The notes beneath the pieces are model-generated. The model saw only the letters and a program-made list of their open reading frames with translations, had not been told where the DNA came from and made no database searches. Positions 21,647 through 33,185 of a stretch of 64,000 nt of DNA are shown piece after piece. The DNA is from Diplocarpon mali (taxonomy: Eukaryota > Ascomycota > Leotiomycetes > Helotiales > Drepanopezizaceae). The stretch covers positions 152,579-216,578 of the forward strand of contig JAENRP010000043.1 of NCBI GenBank assembly GCA_024741835.1. Reading direction: 5' to 3'. A program made the translations under genes and the position numbers. Numbering within the stretch: position 1 is the stretch's first letter; every line of letters begins with the position of its first letter.

Positions 21647-22460
21647 ATGGCAGCCCAAGGAATGGTCGACCCTAGAATCTTCGAGCAGCTCCAAACCAAG
21701 ATCGACGATGACGCCGAGGTTAGAGACCAGATTCGAACAATCACGCAGACACTTGAGAGACAAAGCAGAAACGCGCAGTCTATCCTTTCGAGAGCGCATT
21801 CCACACCAGTTGCGAACCGTGAGAATAACCTTCACTCAGTCGAGCTACCTAATAAATCATAGTGCAACCTGTTCTCGATGCCGCCGAAAATTCCATCAAA
21901 GAAGAAATAGATAGCATCAGTAAGCTTGCCACCGTCACTTCCGGCTCCCCATACTACAAGTACAACGGTCTCTGGACTCGCGATGTACAGAATGTCGTCT
22001 TCTCGATCCTGCTCTACGGATGGCTTGGTGGGATTAGCACGAAGGGCGAAGCTGAGCAGGGCAAGCTTCTCACAATTGAAGAAGTTGGAGAATTCGTAAA
22101 TGGTAAATTGCTTAGCCTGTCCCAAAACATATACTGACAGAAATAGTCCCCGTAAACCTCAAGGACCGCGACGCCTTCCACATCACAATCGAAGAATACC
22201 TCCAATCCCTCATAACTCTCATCGATGAACTATCCCGCCTTGCCATCAACTCCGTCACGCTAGGAGACTACCAGCGACCTTTACAGATCAGCCGGTTCGT
22301 CAAGGACATCCATGCCGGTTTCCAGATCCTGAATCTCAAGAATGATTCATTAAGACGGAGAAGCGACAGCATCAAGTATAGCGTCAAAAAGATCGAGGAC
22401 ATCGTATATGATCTGTCATTAAGGAATTTGGTACCAAAGGCTGGAGCCACCATTGTCTGA
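21647..22460 (+). CDS. Translin (241 aa)
   Basis: Exons 21647-21818, 21863-22102 and 22147-22460, with two 44-bp introns (donors GTGAGA and GTAAAT). Splicing gives HSTPVANLQPVLDAAENSI. Translin is a helical single-strand DNA/RNA-binding protein that forms octamers, and with TRAX the C3PO endoRNase. Family marks: the N-terminal helix IFEQLQTKIDDDAEVRDQI, PYYKYNGLWTRDVQNVVFSI, the conserved DRDAFHITIEEYLQSLI and LGDYQRPLQISRFVKDIHAG. The length matches the family. No TRAX gene is in the window. Confidence 0.93.
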
Positions 22461-22843
22461 TCGGAGCTGCCTTTGAAGAATTCATGGAATGAGCTTCCTT
22501 TCGTGGAGATGAGTGTAGAATTGGCATGGGACTTGAAGATCACAATTGCTGGAATAAGCAGCAGAATAAGGATACACGAATCATGCAACAGAAGTACTGA
22601 TGCAAAGGGGTGAACATGAGAGCCATTAGAAGCTCCAAGACTGCTACAAACGATTTACAGTGAAACACACCAAAAGCATTTGATCTACTTCGGATCTGCC
22701 ATTCGAAGATTGAACGTAGGAACATCCTAGACACTTCGATGCTTTGTTATTCTCGTCGGAACATTGAATCTCCGTGCCGAGAGCCAATTGAAGCTCCAAC
22801 ATTTGTCCACACACACCACAGATCCCCTCTCCCGTAACTTCAA
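22461..22843. other. Intergenic spacer between translin and GPI11
   Basis: A 383-bp stretch holding the translin 3' region and the GPI11 promoter, with a pyrimidine-rich patch before the start (CCCCTCTCCCG). Antisense frames here have no support. Confidence 0.5.
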
Positions 22844-23655
22844 ATGCCCCTCATTGAGCCCGTAACCATGTCGAGCGCAGGCGCAACAGCACAGGTCATC
22901 ACCATGAAGCCCTCCCTCCCCATTGAGATTTTACCAAATGAACTTGCACGAATCTTTTCACAGATCCATCCCGCGATTATCCTTTCAGCATATTACCTAC
23001 GGTTTCCAGCCTTGGTGGCAGACCCGACCTCGACGCTTCTTAAGTCTTTGTTGCCTCTGGCAGCTGTGCAGATATTATATGCGGCGCTTTGCTTGCCTGC
23101 TGTGGGTAGCAATTCTAAGATTGTAAAGAAGATCAAGCCAAATGCTCGGAGGAAGGCTGATGGAGCGGTCGCTAGGAGGATTTTAGTGAGTTTGACGCCC
23201 TTTCATGATTCCACGCTACGTTAAATTTCACGCGGCTAATACCTATTACCCAGACGTCCTTTATCGCACTCCTCTTCACAATTCTCTCAATTCCCCTCCT
23301 CACTCTCCTCCAAATCCTCTTCGGCGCCCCCTTAACTACCCACCTCCCCCACACGCTCCTCAGCTCCGCGCACATCGCCCTCCTCGCCGTTCTTCCTCTC
23401 ATCTACGTACACGGCTCCGACGGGAAGAAGTGGCGTGAGATAGCCTCGCTGTATTGTCCTTTCGACGAGGTCTTCGGCGGCGCCTTGGGTTGCCTCTTGG
23501 GTGCGTGGGTGGGTGCGGTTCCGATCCCGTTAGACTGGGATAGGGAGTGGCAGAAGTGGCCTGTTACGATTGTTACTGGCGTGTATGCTGGGTATGTGGT
23601 TGGGAAGACGTTGGGGAGATGGGCTTTAAATGGGAAGAGGATTGAGTTCGATTGA
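22844..23655 (+). CDS. GPI11: GPI-anchor biosynthesis protein PIG-F/Gpi11 (247 aa)
   Basis: Exons 22844-23185 and 23254-23655 (donor GTGAGT, acceptor CCCAG). Gpi11 acts in the ER membrane with Gpi7 and Gpi13, supporting transfer of ethanolamine phosphate onto the GPI precursor. Five or six membrane spans are seen; PIG-F marks include LYCPFDEVFGGALGCLLGAW, GAVPIPLDWDREWQKWP and GYVVGKTLGRW. An internal ATG (22868) could also serve as start, giving MSSAG. The second exon lies in a different frame from the first and is only evident after splicing. Confidence 0.93.
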
Positions 23656-24500
23656 CTGGACGAATATCGGGGTACGAGATGGATGATGCAGCTGTTCTCC
23701 GATCAATGCTGCCTCGTCATAAAAATCTGAACATGCGAACTCATAATCGACTTCGATGGTTTTTTCCTCGGGACATTGAGTGCAGGCTAATGTTGGGGCG
23801 CCCTTATGGACCGAACCAGTCAGGCACCGAATGTGAGGAATTGTTGATTGATTTTTATGCCTGCAATATAAATATCTGCCACTTTAGAATTCAATGATCA
23901 AAGCCGTGCTTGAAAACTCTGTCGGCGCAGGTTGTAGCTTCCAGTAATCTGAATTACCTCCAGAATTGGAACTGACTTATTTTTATTTTAAAGATTGGTT
24001 TAGCACACGCCAATATTTATTCTCGTTTCGATCGATGATCGCTGCTCCACGGATAGGCGATTCAGTCGGAATTGGAGTGCCACTCTACTCCCCCCTCCCC
24101 CTTCCCTCGTTCCCCCAGCTCGTCTCGGTGGAGAGAGCCAAAGTTTTCGCGAATATGTCTAAAAGAGATCAGGTGAAGGTGGGGTGGGTGGTAATTTATG
24201 CTGGCGTCCTGGTTAGTACCAGCCATGCTTCCTTTCAAGATATGCCATCAGGCACCGTTTTCCCTCCCACTACTACATCCGACTCGCCTATCATTGCCGT
24301 TTTCAAGAGCGACGTTCCACTGCAATAACAAACTTAAAGTCAGCCACTAAATCCGCCCTGGACCATCCACCAGTCGCTTGCAGTCCCACCACGCAGCTCA
24401 TCTCCAGACTTGCGCCCTCAATATCATTCAAGCGGTCAGGGCCAAAGATAAGCAGGGAACTCGGATGCTTCCAGTTTGGTTAACTTACAGAAGAGAGTTA
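23656..24500. other. Intergenic, left of the solo LTR
   Basis: The GPI11 3' region. A 120-codon plus-strand frame (23966-24328) has a pyrimidine-rich core and no motif, and I do not call it a gene. Confidence 0.45.
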
Positions 24501-24505
24501 GGATG

Positions 24506-24611
24506 TGTTAGAAATATACAAGGATTGGAGATTAAGGCTCAGTAAGTATACCTTGTATATAAACTCCTGCAGCTCCATAGAACTCAGAATCTACACCTTT
24601 AGATTCTATCA
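24506..24611 (+). mobile_element. Solo LTR of a Ty1/copia-type retrotransposon (106 bp)
   Basis: Begins TGTTAGAAATATACAAGGA and ends TTAGATTCTATCA, so it has the TG...CA ends of an LTR. It is flanked by a perfect 5-bp target duplication, GGATG at 24501-24505 and 24612-24616. It matches the LTR at 37839-37934 over its whole length with scattered differences. No internal element sequence is nearby, so it is most simply the product of LTR-LTR recombination. Strand is given by analogy with that copy. Confidence 0.9.
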
Positions 24612-24616
24612 GGATG

Positions 24617-25857
24617 AGAGTGCACGAGACGAGGCGTGGTTTAGAGACAATGGTCGATTCCACAGGCAGGCGAAGTAAAGAGCTGAGCAGTGACGATACC
24701 GTGCTCATCGCTACGGATCTAGATGATTGCTGCAGGTCCTCATCATCTCGGGAGTTGAGCTCGAAACAAGCTTTGCGAGCCCAGGCAGTAAACAGGAGCC
24801 AAGTTCTGTCTGGGTATTGCCCACGAATCACACAACTTTACAACTTTACACAATACCTTACATTACAGTTGCTTGGGCTTGGTCTCGGCACGAGCTCTAA
24901 TAGGTTGTCCAGGCCCCTGAAGGTCCCCAGGATATCAAGGTCTCAGTCTCCTGTCAGCCTGCCGCCCACTCAAGCGTTCTTGTCAACCGCATCGCCGAGA
25001 GCGAAGTGTGGGTTCTTCCAACTTTGGCTTCTTTTTGACCTCTTCAGGCTATGAGAATACCTCCAGAGCCTTGCCGAAGATGAAGAAATTTACCGGTGCT
25101 GTTTTCTGATCTTGACAATCTCTTTTGCGCATCGGCTTTCAGATAGTGCTGTGCTGCGTGTAACCCCCCGTGAAAGCTGACTAGGTGCTGATTAGCTTGA
25201 ACCAGTTACTGCATAGAATCTACTGTTGTCCGCAAATACTACGCGAGGTATCGCAACGGACATGCATTTTGCAAGAGAATTTCGTGGCTTTCCCCAAGTA
25301 CGAGAATCCTACATTGTACTACAGTAATAATATGATATCGCAGCTGCCAAAATTGAAATGAAGAGAAGAAAAGAGAAGAAGATAAGAAACAGACGACTTA
25401 TAGGCCGAGGGTCGGCAGTGACAACTAGTTGGAGAAACCTCCTACAGCAGTGTGCATGATGGCTGGGCTCCCTGGGACAACATAATGAGCAAGAAAGGAT
25501 CTGGAGTTCTTAACCCCCAATCAAAGTTCAGCATGGGGAGCAGAAGCTGGAGGCACCGCCAACGCTAATGCGTTCACTCGCAAGGGCTCAGCTCGAGGCT
25601 GGTATCCTTCACCACTCAAATTATGAGTCCCAGAGCTAGCGGACCGACGACCGCGGGTGATATTTGATATGTCGAAGAACCATCCTGTGGTCCCCGGCAA
25701 AGCTTGTCTTAGATCCCCCCCCCCTCATCTGCTGTGCAACTACTACCCGGCTGGCGATCATTGTCTATAAGATCAGCTCGTGTGCCTACACATTGCCCGA
25801 CACCCCCGCATCTTTTACCTCCATTCAATCCAAATCGTTGCTGGACTAATCGCCGCC
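24617..25857. other. Intergenic: upstream region of the permease gene
   Basis: About 1.2 kb with no supported gene. The 24614-25054 plus frame overlaps the LTR end and has no motif. A GATAAG (25381-25386), the core of nitrogen-regulatory GATA sites, lies 470 bp upstream of the permease; a single copy is weak evidence. A C-tract occurs near 25716-25728. Confidence 0.45.
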
Positions 25858-27784
25858 ATGGAAAAAGATCACTACGTTCTCAACGAGACCGGAAGTGACT
25901 CGCCAACCTTTGATGGCCATATTCGCAACACCTCTGTAGACCCCCACATCAGTATCGAGAACAAGAGCGGCGGGATTCAAGAGGCTGCCGACCTATATGG
26001 TAATTTGGAAGAAGCTGAAAAATATGGTTATGTGACTCGAGGGTATGTCAGGCCTTTTAATTGTGTTGTTAACCTCTCGCTTACCATGAATATTTTCCAG
26101 TCTCAAATCTCGACACATCCAATTCATCGCTCTTGGTGGGACAATCGGTACTGGTCTCTTTCTGGGAATTGGAAGTGCTTTCACTCGTGCTGGCCCTCTA
26201 TCCGTTCTCCTCGGATACACTTTCACTGGTATTGCAATTTTCGGTATGATGCAGTGCTTGGGTGAGATGGCAACCTGGCTCCCTCTTCCCGGCTCTATCC
26301 CTCAATTCTGTGCACGCTACGTCGACGATGCTTTAGGATTTGCCGTCGGATGGAATGTAAGTCTTCAAAAACTTCCATCGCCCAAAAAGAGTCTGGTATT
26401 GGCGATAAGCGAAATTTCCAAGGCTAACGTGTTCGATGTAGAACTGGTACGCCTCCTCCATCACGCTCTGTGCCGAAATCTCAGCAGCTGCAATTGTCAT
26501 AGATTACTGGAAAGGTGCTGAGCACATCAACGTCGCTGTATGGATCTCGATTATCATCGTAATTGTCGTCTGCTTAAACATCTTCGCTATTCAAATATAC
26601 GGAGAGGCCGAATTCATATTTGCTAGTATCAAGATTCTGACGATCATTGGTCTTCTGATCATGGCGTTGATTGTTGATCTTGGCGGTGGACCAAAGCATG
26701 ACAGGTTGGGATTCCGTTACTGGAAGAACCCTGGCGCTATGAAGGAATACAGCTCAACAGGCGCGACTGGCCGTTTCCTGGGGCTTTTCTCCGTGCTCGT
26801 CAACGCAGCCTTTTCATATGGCGGCGTTGAACTGGTTGCCGTTGCAGCCGGTGAGGCCAAGAACCCCCGCAAGAACATCCCCAAAGCAGTACGCAGAGTC
26901 TTCTGGCGTATCCTGTTCTTCTATGTCTTCGGTTCTCTCGCAATTGGTGTTCTCGTTGCTTCCAACGATCCCCATCTGTTGAAGGCGCAGGATGAAGATG
27001 CTGCTGGCGCGGCTCGTTCTCCCTGGGTCATTGGTATCCAGAATGCTGGCATCCCAATTTTGCCTTCCATCATCAACGCTGTCATACTGACGTCCGCCTC
27101 CTCTTCCGCGAATGCTTTCCTGTACACCGGATCCCGATACTTGTTCGCTCTCGCCCAAAACAAGCAAGCCCCACGATTCCTCCTCCGCTGCAGCACAGCC
27201 GGTGTACCATACATCTGCGTCATCATCACAGCATCCATCTCAGCCCTCACCTACCTGTCTGTCAAGTCTGGTGGCCCATCCGAGGTCTTCAACTGGTTCC
27301 AAAACTTGACAACGATCGCTGGGCTGTTCACTTGGTGTTCGATCTGTGTCGCGTACATCAAGTTCTACCACGCACTGGCGGCTCAAGGCGTCGATCGCAA
27401 CACTCTCGTCTTCAAGTCGCACTTCCAGCCATATACGGCCTACGCTGCCTTCTGCTTCTTCGTAATCATCATCCTCTTCAACGGGTTCCACGTTTTCATG
27501 GGAAAGCACCTCCAGAACTGGGACGTTACTGGTAAGTTGTCCCTTCCAGAATGCCTCGGGTTTGAAAGGACTAACATCTGCCAGACTTTCTTGCTGCCTA
27601 CATCGGTATCCCTATTTTCTTCGGCCTGTACGCTTTTTGGAAGATCTGGAAGCGAAGCTCGTTCATCAAGTCAGAGGACGCCGATATCACTAGTGGAAAG
27701 GCAGCGCTCGATGCCGAGGAACGACAGTGGCCAGAGCAGCCACCGAGAAACATCATCGAGAAAGTCTGGTTCTGGATTGCGTAG
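25858..27784 (+). CDS. Amino-acid permease, yeast AAT (APC superfamily) type, 576 aa
   Basis: Exons 25858-26042, 26101-26356, 26442-27531 and 27585-27784. The signature after the first intron, LKSRHIQFIALGGTIGTGLF, is the first membrane span of yeast-type amino-acid/H+ symporters. About 12 spans follow, including FSYGGVELVAVAAGEAKNPR (span 6 region) and SANAFLYTGSRYLFALAQNK. The cytosolic N-terminus of about 65 residues is acidic; the C-terminus ends EKVWFWIA, as in the GAP1/DIP5/PUT4 group. The substrate cannot be assigned. The first intron splits codon GG|T and the others also fall in conserved positions of the frame. Confidence 0.93.
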
Positions 27785-28348
27785 GGGGTCGCGTGATTGC
27801 GCATGAAAAACACCTAGCATTTCGCTGTGAAATATACCCGTGACGAATAGTTCATAGTTTTGCGAACAATATATCTCGCCGCTGAATGGAATTTCAGGAT
27901 TTCCCTGCATTATATTGCTACTCCTGACTGTGAAATATCTGGCTGTTGATGGACTTATGGGATGATATCTCGTAGGCTGTTGGCAGATGGCCTATTATGG
28001 TCCGAGTCGTATCAGTAACCATGTTTAATCAACGAAGCGTTGTTCCGATGGCAGCCTTGCGATTCCGGTTAGGTAATCCAGCAGTTTCTTGCGAGTGACT
28101 AGCTCGCTGAGTTTTCTCCAGTAATTCGTCTCAAATGTGGAGAAACCATTGACCAAGTGCATGGAAGGAGAGCAAAGACGAGGTTCGTCGTTACTGTGGG
28201 CCAACACTAGCGCCGTTGGATTTGGTGGAGTCTGGCCTGAGCAAAGTTAGGATGTTTACAGTAATTCCGAGAATAACTCGATCCAGAGCCCAATTTAATG
28301 CAGCAATGACATGGGAAAATTTTACAACTGCCGTGTACTGCTACAGGC
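27785..28348. other. Convergent 3' spacer
   Basis: 564 bp between the stops of the permease (plus) and NTH1 (minus). Two short minus-strand frames (28025-28207 and 28207-28416) have no motif or splice support. Most likely the 3' untranslated regions of both genes. Confidence 0.5.
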
Positions 28349-29662
28349 TCATTTCTTGCGCTTGAATGTGGTCGTGGGTGGGTTGGCCGCTTCAAGCGTA
28401 GCACTCCCCTCTGCAACTTCTACCCCATCATGCAATCCTGGCTCTTCTTTCACAGAAGTTTGATAAGAATCCCCATTGAAAGCAAACCCCTCCACGACCT
28501 CCTCAACCTTGATCGTCTCCTCCTTGACGATATCCCCGCCCTCGCCCTTAACAAGCTGCTCTTCCCTTAACTTCCTACTAACGGTAACCTTGCTCCTGTC
28601 TGCAGCCTTGCAAAGCCCCTTCAGCCCAAGCTCACATTCACCACACTTCCGCCCTACAGGGAGACAAATCGTTTGGCCAAAGCCGACCAACAACGGGTTG
28701 ATTTCAAGCCAAAGCTCTTTCGGTAGCCAGGCCTGCAGTGCCAGCCTAGTTTCCTCGGGTCCTTTAGTCTTATGCCACCCCCAGAGGTTGGTGATGCGAT
28801 GGACATGCACATCAACTCCAATCCCCTCATTTCTGCCCCATGCGACACTCAGACACAGATATGCCATCTTTGGCCCGACACCTGGTAAAGACATCAAGCC
28901 CTCGATCGTATCCGGGATATCGCCATTGTATTGATCCCGGAGGATCTCTGCTGTAGCTTTGATATACTTGGTTTTATTGTTGTGAAATCCAACGGCCCAG
29001 ATTAACTCATTCAGTAGCTTCGGATCCACGGCCAATATGTTTTCTAGATTGAGGCCAGCAGGCGCGCCCTCCTTGTAGGCTGGTAGCTCCGTGTAGAGTC
29101 GCTTCATAGTCATGGCATTCGTCGTATCCTTCGTCTGCGAAGATAGCATTAAAGTCGTCAAACTCTGATATCTCTTGATCACAGGCGTTACTGTCTCCTG
29201 GCTAAGCCTCTCGCATCCCATTGTATCCACCGCAGCATTGCGTCCAGCACCCATCGTACGCATCTCCTTGACTATGGCGTATACCTCAGCCCAGCCATTC
29301 GGCGGGTGTATTTCGACATCGCCTGTCTCTTCATTCTTGACTTTGCGCGCTGGCTTATGAACTTTGCGTTCTTTCGAGGGAGATAACTGGACGCTCTCTT
29401 TGACTTGCGTTTTAATGCTCGCAGTCCTTTTCGGTGACTTTTTAGTGGGAGTTCGGGACGTCACAGCGCGCTTTCGTTTCCGCGAAGGAATGATATCTTC
29501 GATATCTAGGGCCTCTTCTGACTCTGGCGATTCTTCTTTCTTGACTTCGCTATTGTGCGTAAATCGAGAGATCGTAGATCGTGTGCTCCTTCTGCTGGCG
29601 GTAGGGAGTGATATTGTATTGAAAATCATGTTCATCTCTTGGGAAATTCGTGATGTCCGCAT
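28349..29662 (-). CDS. NTH1: Endonuclease III homologue, bifunctional DNA glycosylase/AP lyase (437 aa)
   Basis: One exon. Removes oxidised pyrimidines from DNA in nucleus and mitochondria and nicks abasic sites. The helix-hairpin-helix carries the catalytic Lys (MSLPGVGPKMAYL, near residue 268), and the catalytic Asp lies in VDVHVHRITNLWGWHK. An iron-sulfur cluster motif follows: CLPVGRKCGECELGLKGLC (spacing 6, 2, 7). Residues 1-120 are basic with several Lys/Arg clusters (PSRKRKRA), suiting nuclear or mitochondrial import; the C-terminal 70 residues are acidic and low-complexity. The start ATG at 29660-29662 is the first in frame. Confidence 0.95.
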   Translation of the reverse strand: MRTSRISQEMNMIFNTISLPTASRRSTRSTISRFTHNSEVKKEESPESEEALDIEDIIPSRKRKRAVTSRTPTKKSPKRTASIKTQVKESVQLSPSKERKVHKPARKVKNEETGDVEIHPPNGWAEVYAIVKEMRTMGAGRNAAVDTMGCERLSQETVTPVIKRYQSLTTLMLSSQTKDTTNAMTMKRLYTELPAYKEGAPAGLNLENILAVDPKLLNELIWAVGFHNNKTKYIKATAEILRDQYNGDIPDTIEGLMSLPGVGPKMAYLCLSVAWGRNEGIGVDVHVHRITNLWGWHKTKGPEETRLALQAWLPKELWLEINPLLVGFGQTICLPVGRKCGECELGLKGLCKAADRSKVTVSRKLREEQLVKGEGGDIVKEETIKVEEVVEGFAFNGDSYQTSVKEEPGLHDGVEVAEGSATLEAANPPTTTFKRKK

Positions 29663-30299
29663 CTTTAGGGTGGAACATGGGGATTTGTTTGGTTATGAGC
29701 TGCAGCCCTGCATGACGACATGACCTCGATTCATAGTTTCGCTTAGCCTGTACCGACGACGTTCAGGAGAACAACATGAAACCTCTCTCATGAAAGCGTT
29801 ATGTAGATAGGTAGTGAGAGGCATCTCTGAGATGCAGTATGTAAGGGCCATATTTCGATATGCATCTACATTGTATGTATCGTTTCACTTGGACCATCTC
29901 GCATATCTTCCTTGACTTTATCAACCATCCTGCTGTTCAGATTGTATTAATCAGAAATCATCTCATCAATTCCAGTGCCTGACTGGGCTCCACGAGAATC
30001 CATCTCTGGGTCTGTTTTGGCTGGCTGTCATGAGCGAGAAGTCATCAAATGTTTTGAGAATCACTCCAATTGCTCTCCCTGCATACTTTTTTCTTCGTCG
30101 AGCCTTCCACTCCGAGCTATGTATCTCCATATTCATCGAAACATTGTAGCAATTACATTACTTATTATTCAAAATGGATTCCCACAATATATCTCATACC
30201 CTGTTTTCCCACAGAAGCTCTTCTCGGATTTACCAAGATCTTATATCCTGCCAACGAATTGGGCGCCGCGACTCATATGACACTATCCACATGCAAGAC
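29663..30299. other. Divergent promoter region between NTH1 and the amine oxidase
   Basis: 637 bp upstream of both genes. Overlapping plus-strand frames at 29975-30303 have no motif and do not join the oxidase frame in phase. Confidence 0.5.
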
Positions 30300-32401
30300 A
30301 TGAGTACCGAAAATAAGGTGGTTACTTTCCAAATTTCTGTCGCAACCAAGCCACTTATTCGTATCCTGCAAGCAACAGAGGCGGCAAGGTCTCCCAGCGT
30401 GCAGATGATATGGTCCGTTCTCCATAACAGCCTGGGACTAATGTGACATAGATCCGGCGCAAAGGACTCCTTGTGGCACCTCCTACAATTTGTATAGTCG
30501 GCGCTGGGATCTCGGGTCTACGATGTGCAGACGTTCTCCTCAAGTCTGGGCTTGATGTCACTATATTGGAGGCGCGAGACCGCATCGGCGGCCGTGTTTA
30601 CCAGACGCCACTCTTTTCTGGTCAGCTTGTTGACCTTGGCGCCAACTGGATTCATGGTACAGATCATAATCCTATCCTCGACCTTTCAAAAGAAACGGGT
30701 ACAGTAATTCATGACTGGCGTGAGGACTTTAATGTTTTTGATGAAACTGGGAAACTTTTGAAAGATGGGAAGTCCATGAACGATACTTTGTGGGAAATCA
30801 TTGTGCAGGCCTTCAAGGTAAGTCTTACCTTTCTCGAGCTTGCAGTCGGTGAAGAGACTATTGTTATCCTCGGTGTTTGAAATAGCCAAAAGCTCTCAGT
30901 CGCTGACAGTTCGGATAGTATTCTGCCGCACATACTACCACAATTGACCCAAAGCTAAGTCTCTATGACTTCTTTGCCGACAAGGTCCAAGAAATCTTCC
31001 ATGGGGAGAAAGAGGCAGAGCAACGGAAGATTGTGATGCAGATGACGGAAATGTGGGGAGCATTCGTTGGTAGCCCAGTTAAGACCCAGAGCTTGAAATT
31101 CTTCTGGCTTGAGGAATGTATTGACGGAGGTACGTACTTATACAGTTCAAGTTCTTATGTTCTGGCTATTACAAGTAGTTTGTAATGACCAAAAATTTGA
31201 AACTCCTCGTAGCGACGGCTCCATGTCAGCCTTCAATTACTTCCTCGTCCCTTTACCTTTTGTACCTTGTCATTTCTCAACTGCGATTAAATAATGTTAT
31301 TTCGCTGCTAACAGTAGTAGAGAACCTCTTCTGCGCAGAAACATATCAGAAGATCCTTACCAAAATTGCAAAGCCCGCTATTGACGGTGCGAAGCTCAAA
31401 TTTTCTTCAACAGTTGTCTCGGTTGAGAGTGTCCACCAAAAGATCTCAGTCCACACTGAAAACGGCCTCGCACTCGAATTTGACGAGATCGTGATTACCT
31501 GTCCACTGGGATGGCTCAAAAAGAACAAGCAAGTCTTTCGTCCTGAGTTACCAGCTAGGTTTTCTCAAGCGGTAGATGCCATTGGCTATGGTTCCCTAGA
31601 AAAGGTGAGTGTTGCCAAGTTTACGAGGAGCTGGGTTCGCTAACCTCAGTAAGGTTTATGTGACGTTCCCCAGAGCATTTTGGCTTGGCAGTAAAGAGCA
31701 CCCTGATGAGAAACCCTTCACTGGGTTCGCCCAGTGGCTTTCTCCTCAGTACGCCAGAAATACAAATCCCAGTCGATGGAACCAGGAGGTTGTGGATTTA
31801 GCCACCCTCCCTGATTCTTGTGCTCACCCGACGCTTCTATTTTACCTCTTCGGCGATCAGTCCATAGCCTTTGCAGCCGAGCTAACATCCAAGTCGTCGC
31901 AAAAAGAACGAGACGATTACCTAGTACAGTTCTTCAGAGCCTATTACTCTTTGTTACCCCATTTCAATGAAGAATCGAACGATTGTGTTCCTGTCCAGTG
32001 CCTAGCGACTTCCTGGATTGCTGATGATTTTGCTGGGAATGGCAGCTACACCACTATCCGCACTGGTGTCGAAGAAGCAGATAAGGATATCGAGATTATG
32101 AGGGCAGGGCTCCCGGATCGCAATATCTGGTTCGCAGGCGAGCACACTGCTCCCTTTGTTGCATTGGGGACAGTGACCGGAGCTTATGTATGTATAAATC
32201 CTCAATTTGTCTATCCGATTCTCTCGTTTCTCAGAACGCATCACAGTATTATGTTTTGGGTTTCTTGATCTTACGTAACTTGCTAAATCCCTATCTATAA
32301 TCAAAACATAGCTAATATTTTCATAGTGGAGTGGTGAAGCTGTGGCTAGGCGTATTGCCAGTTTCTATGGAATGGTTGAGACCAACCCTTCTAGAATGTA
32401 G
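30300..32401 (+). CDS. FAD-dependent amine oxidase (polyamine oxidase-like), about 495 aa
   Basis: Exons: 30300-30317 (probable), 30452-30817, 30919-31129, 31321-31604, 31654-32187 and 32327-32401; phases close. The Rossmann FAD-binding motif is ICIVGAGISGLRCADVLL, followed by GGRVYQTPLFSG and LGANWIHG. The C-terminal FAD loop reads WFAGEHTAPFVALGTVTGAY, then WSGEAVARRIASFYG after the last intron. This is the flavin amine oxidase fold of polyamine oxidases and LSD1. There is no SWIRM domain, which favours a soluble amine or polyamine oxidase. The start is uncertain: the second exon opens in frame with no ATG, and MSTENK at 30300 joins in phase through a GTGGTT donor. Confidence 0.88.
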
Positions 32402-33185
32402 GTTAGGGCCAGGAGGAAGCGATCCTTGCCCTCCTAAATGGCTCGAAAATTCAAGCTACAATCCTTGAACGATTCGCTAAGACGTCGTGTTCCACACTCC
32501 TTCTCCTCCCACAAGATCTGCAATTACACAACGCGAGGCTTGTCAGGGTTCTTTCAAATACGGAGCTTCGCTGCAAATCCTCATCTCTTCGGTCAGGCCG
32601 CTGACCTCGCTTCAAGGGCTCTTCTACAGGACAATCAAGGGGAGAGCAGGCCCTGAACCTGCTGCCCAATACCGGCCTCTCTCTCAGATAGGAAACTCGT
32701 TATCTCTTTATGCAATATATCTTGACAAAGTCCTTGCATCAGAATAAAATATAAAGGATACTCGTTTCCCTCACAAAGATTGTAGACCCGTAGGTAAATA
32801 TGCAACTCACTCTCGCGTTACAAAGTCACAAATTCTCAACAATCGTAGACCCAGTATTCACTCCACCGTAAACAAAATAACACGAGTTTTTGCGTGTGGA
32901 ATAGGCCTGGTAGTACAGAGAAGAAGCAAAGGTTCACATTGCGAACTTAGTGCCAGAGTTCAACTCATTCTTGTCGTAACGCACGCAAGACTCTCGCGGA
33001 GGCGGATGAAAGGCTTTGGTCCAAGCAGCGTGAGCTTCTCGGTTTGTCCGATGCCAGCCGTACTGCAGAATATGGGCAAGAATTTCGTCTAGGCAGTGAG
33101 TGGTCTGGGCGATGCTAATATCTGTACTTTTCGCCAAGGGCACTATGCACCTATCATGACTACATAACGAGCTAAAATAGGCAGA
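32402..33185. other. Intergenic, no supported gene
   Basis: The oxidase 3' region and unassigned sequence. Short frames at 32438-32747 (plus) and 32934-33284 (minus) lack motifs. The minus frame overlaps the decayed region that starts near 33186. Confidence 0.4.

Noticed and set aside
23966..24328. 120-codon plus-strand ORF
   Set aside because: Low-complexity pyrimidine-rich core, no motif and no splice context.
30174..30446. 91-codon ORF as first exon of the amine oxidase
   Set aside because: Its GTCTCC donor joins the FAD domain in the wrong phase and meets a stop; the MSTENK exon fits instead.
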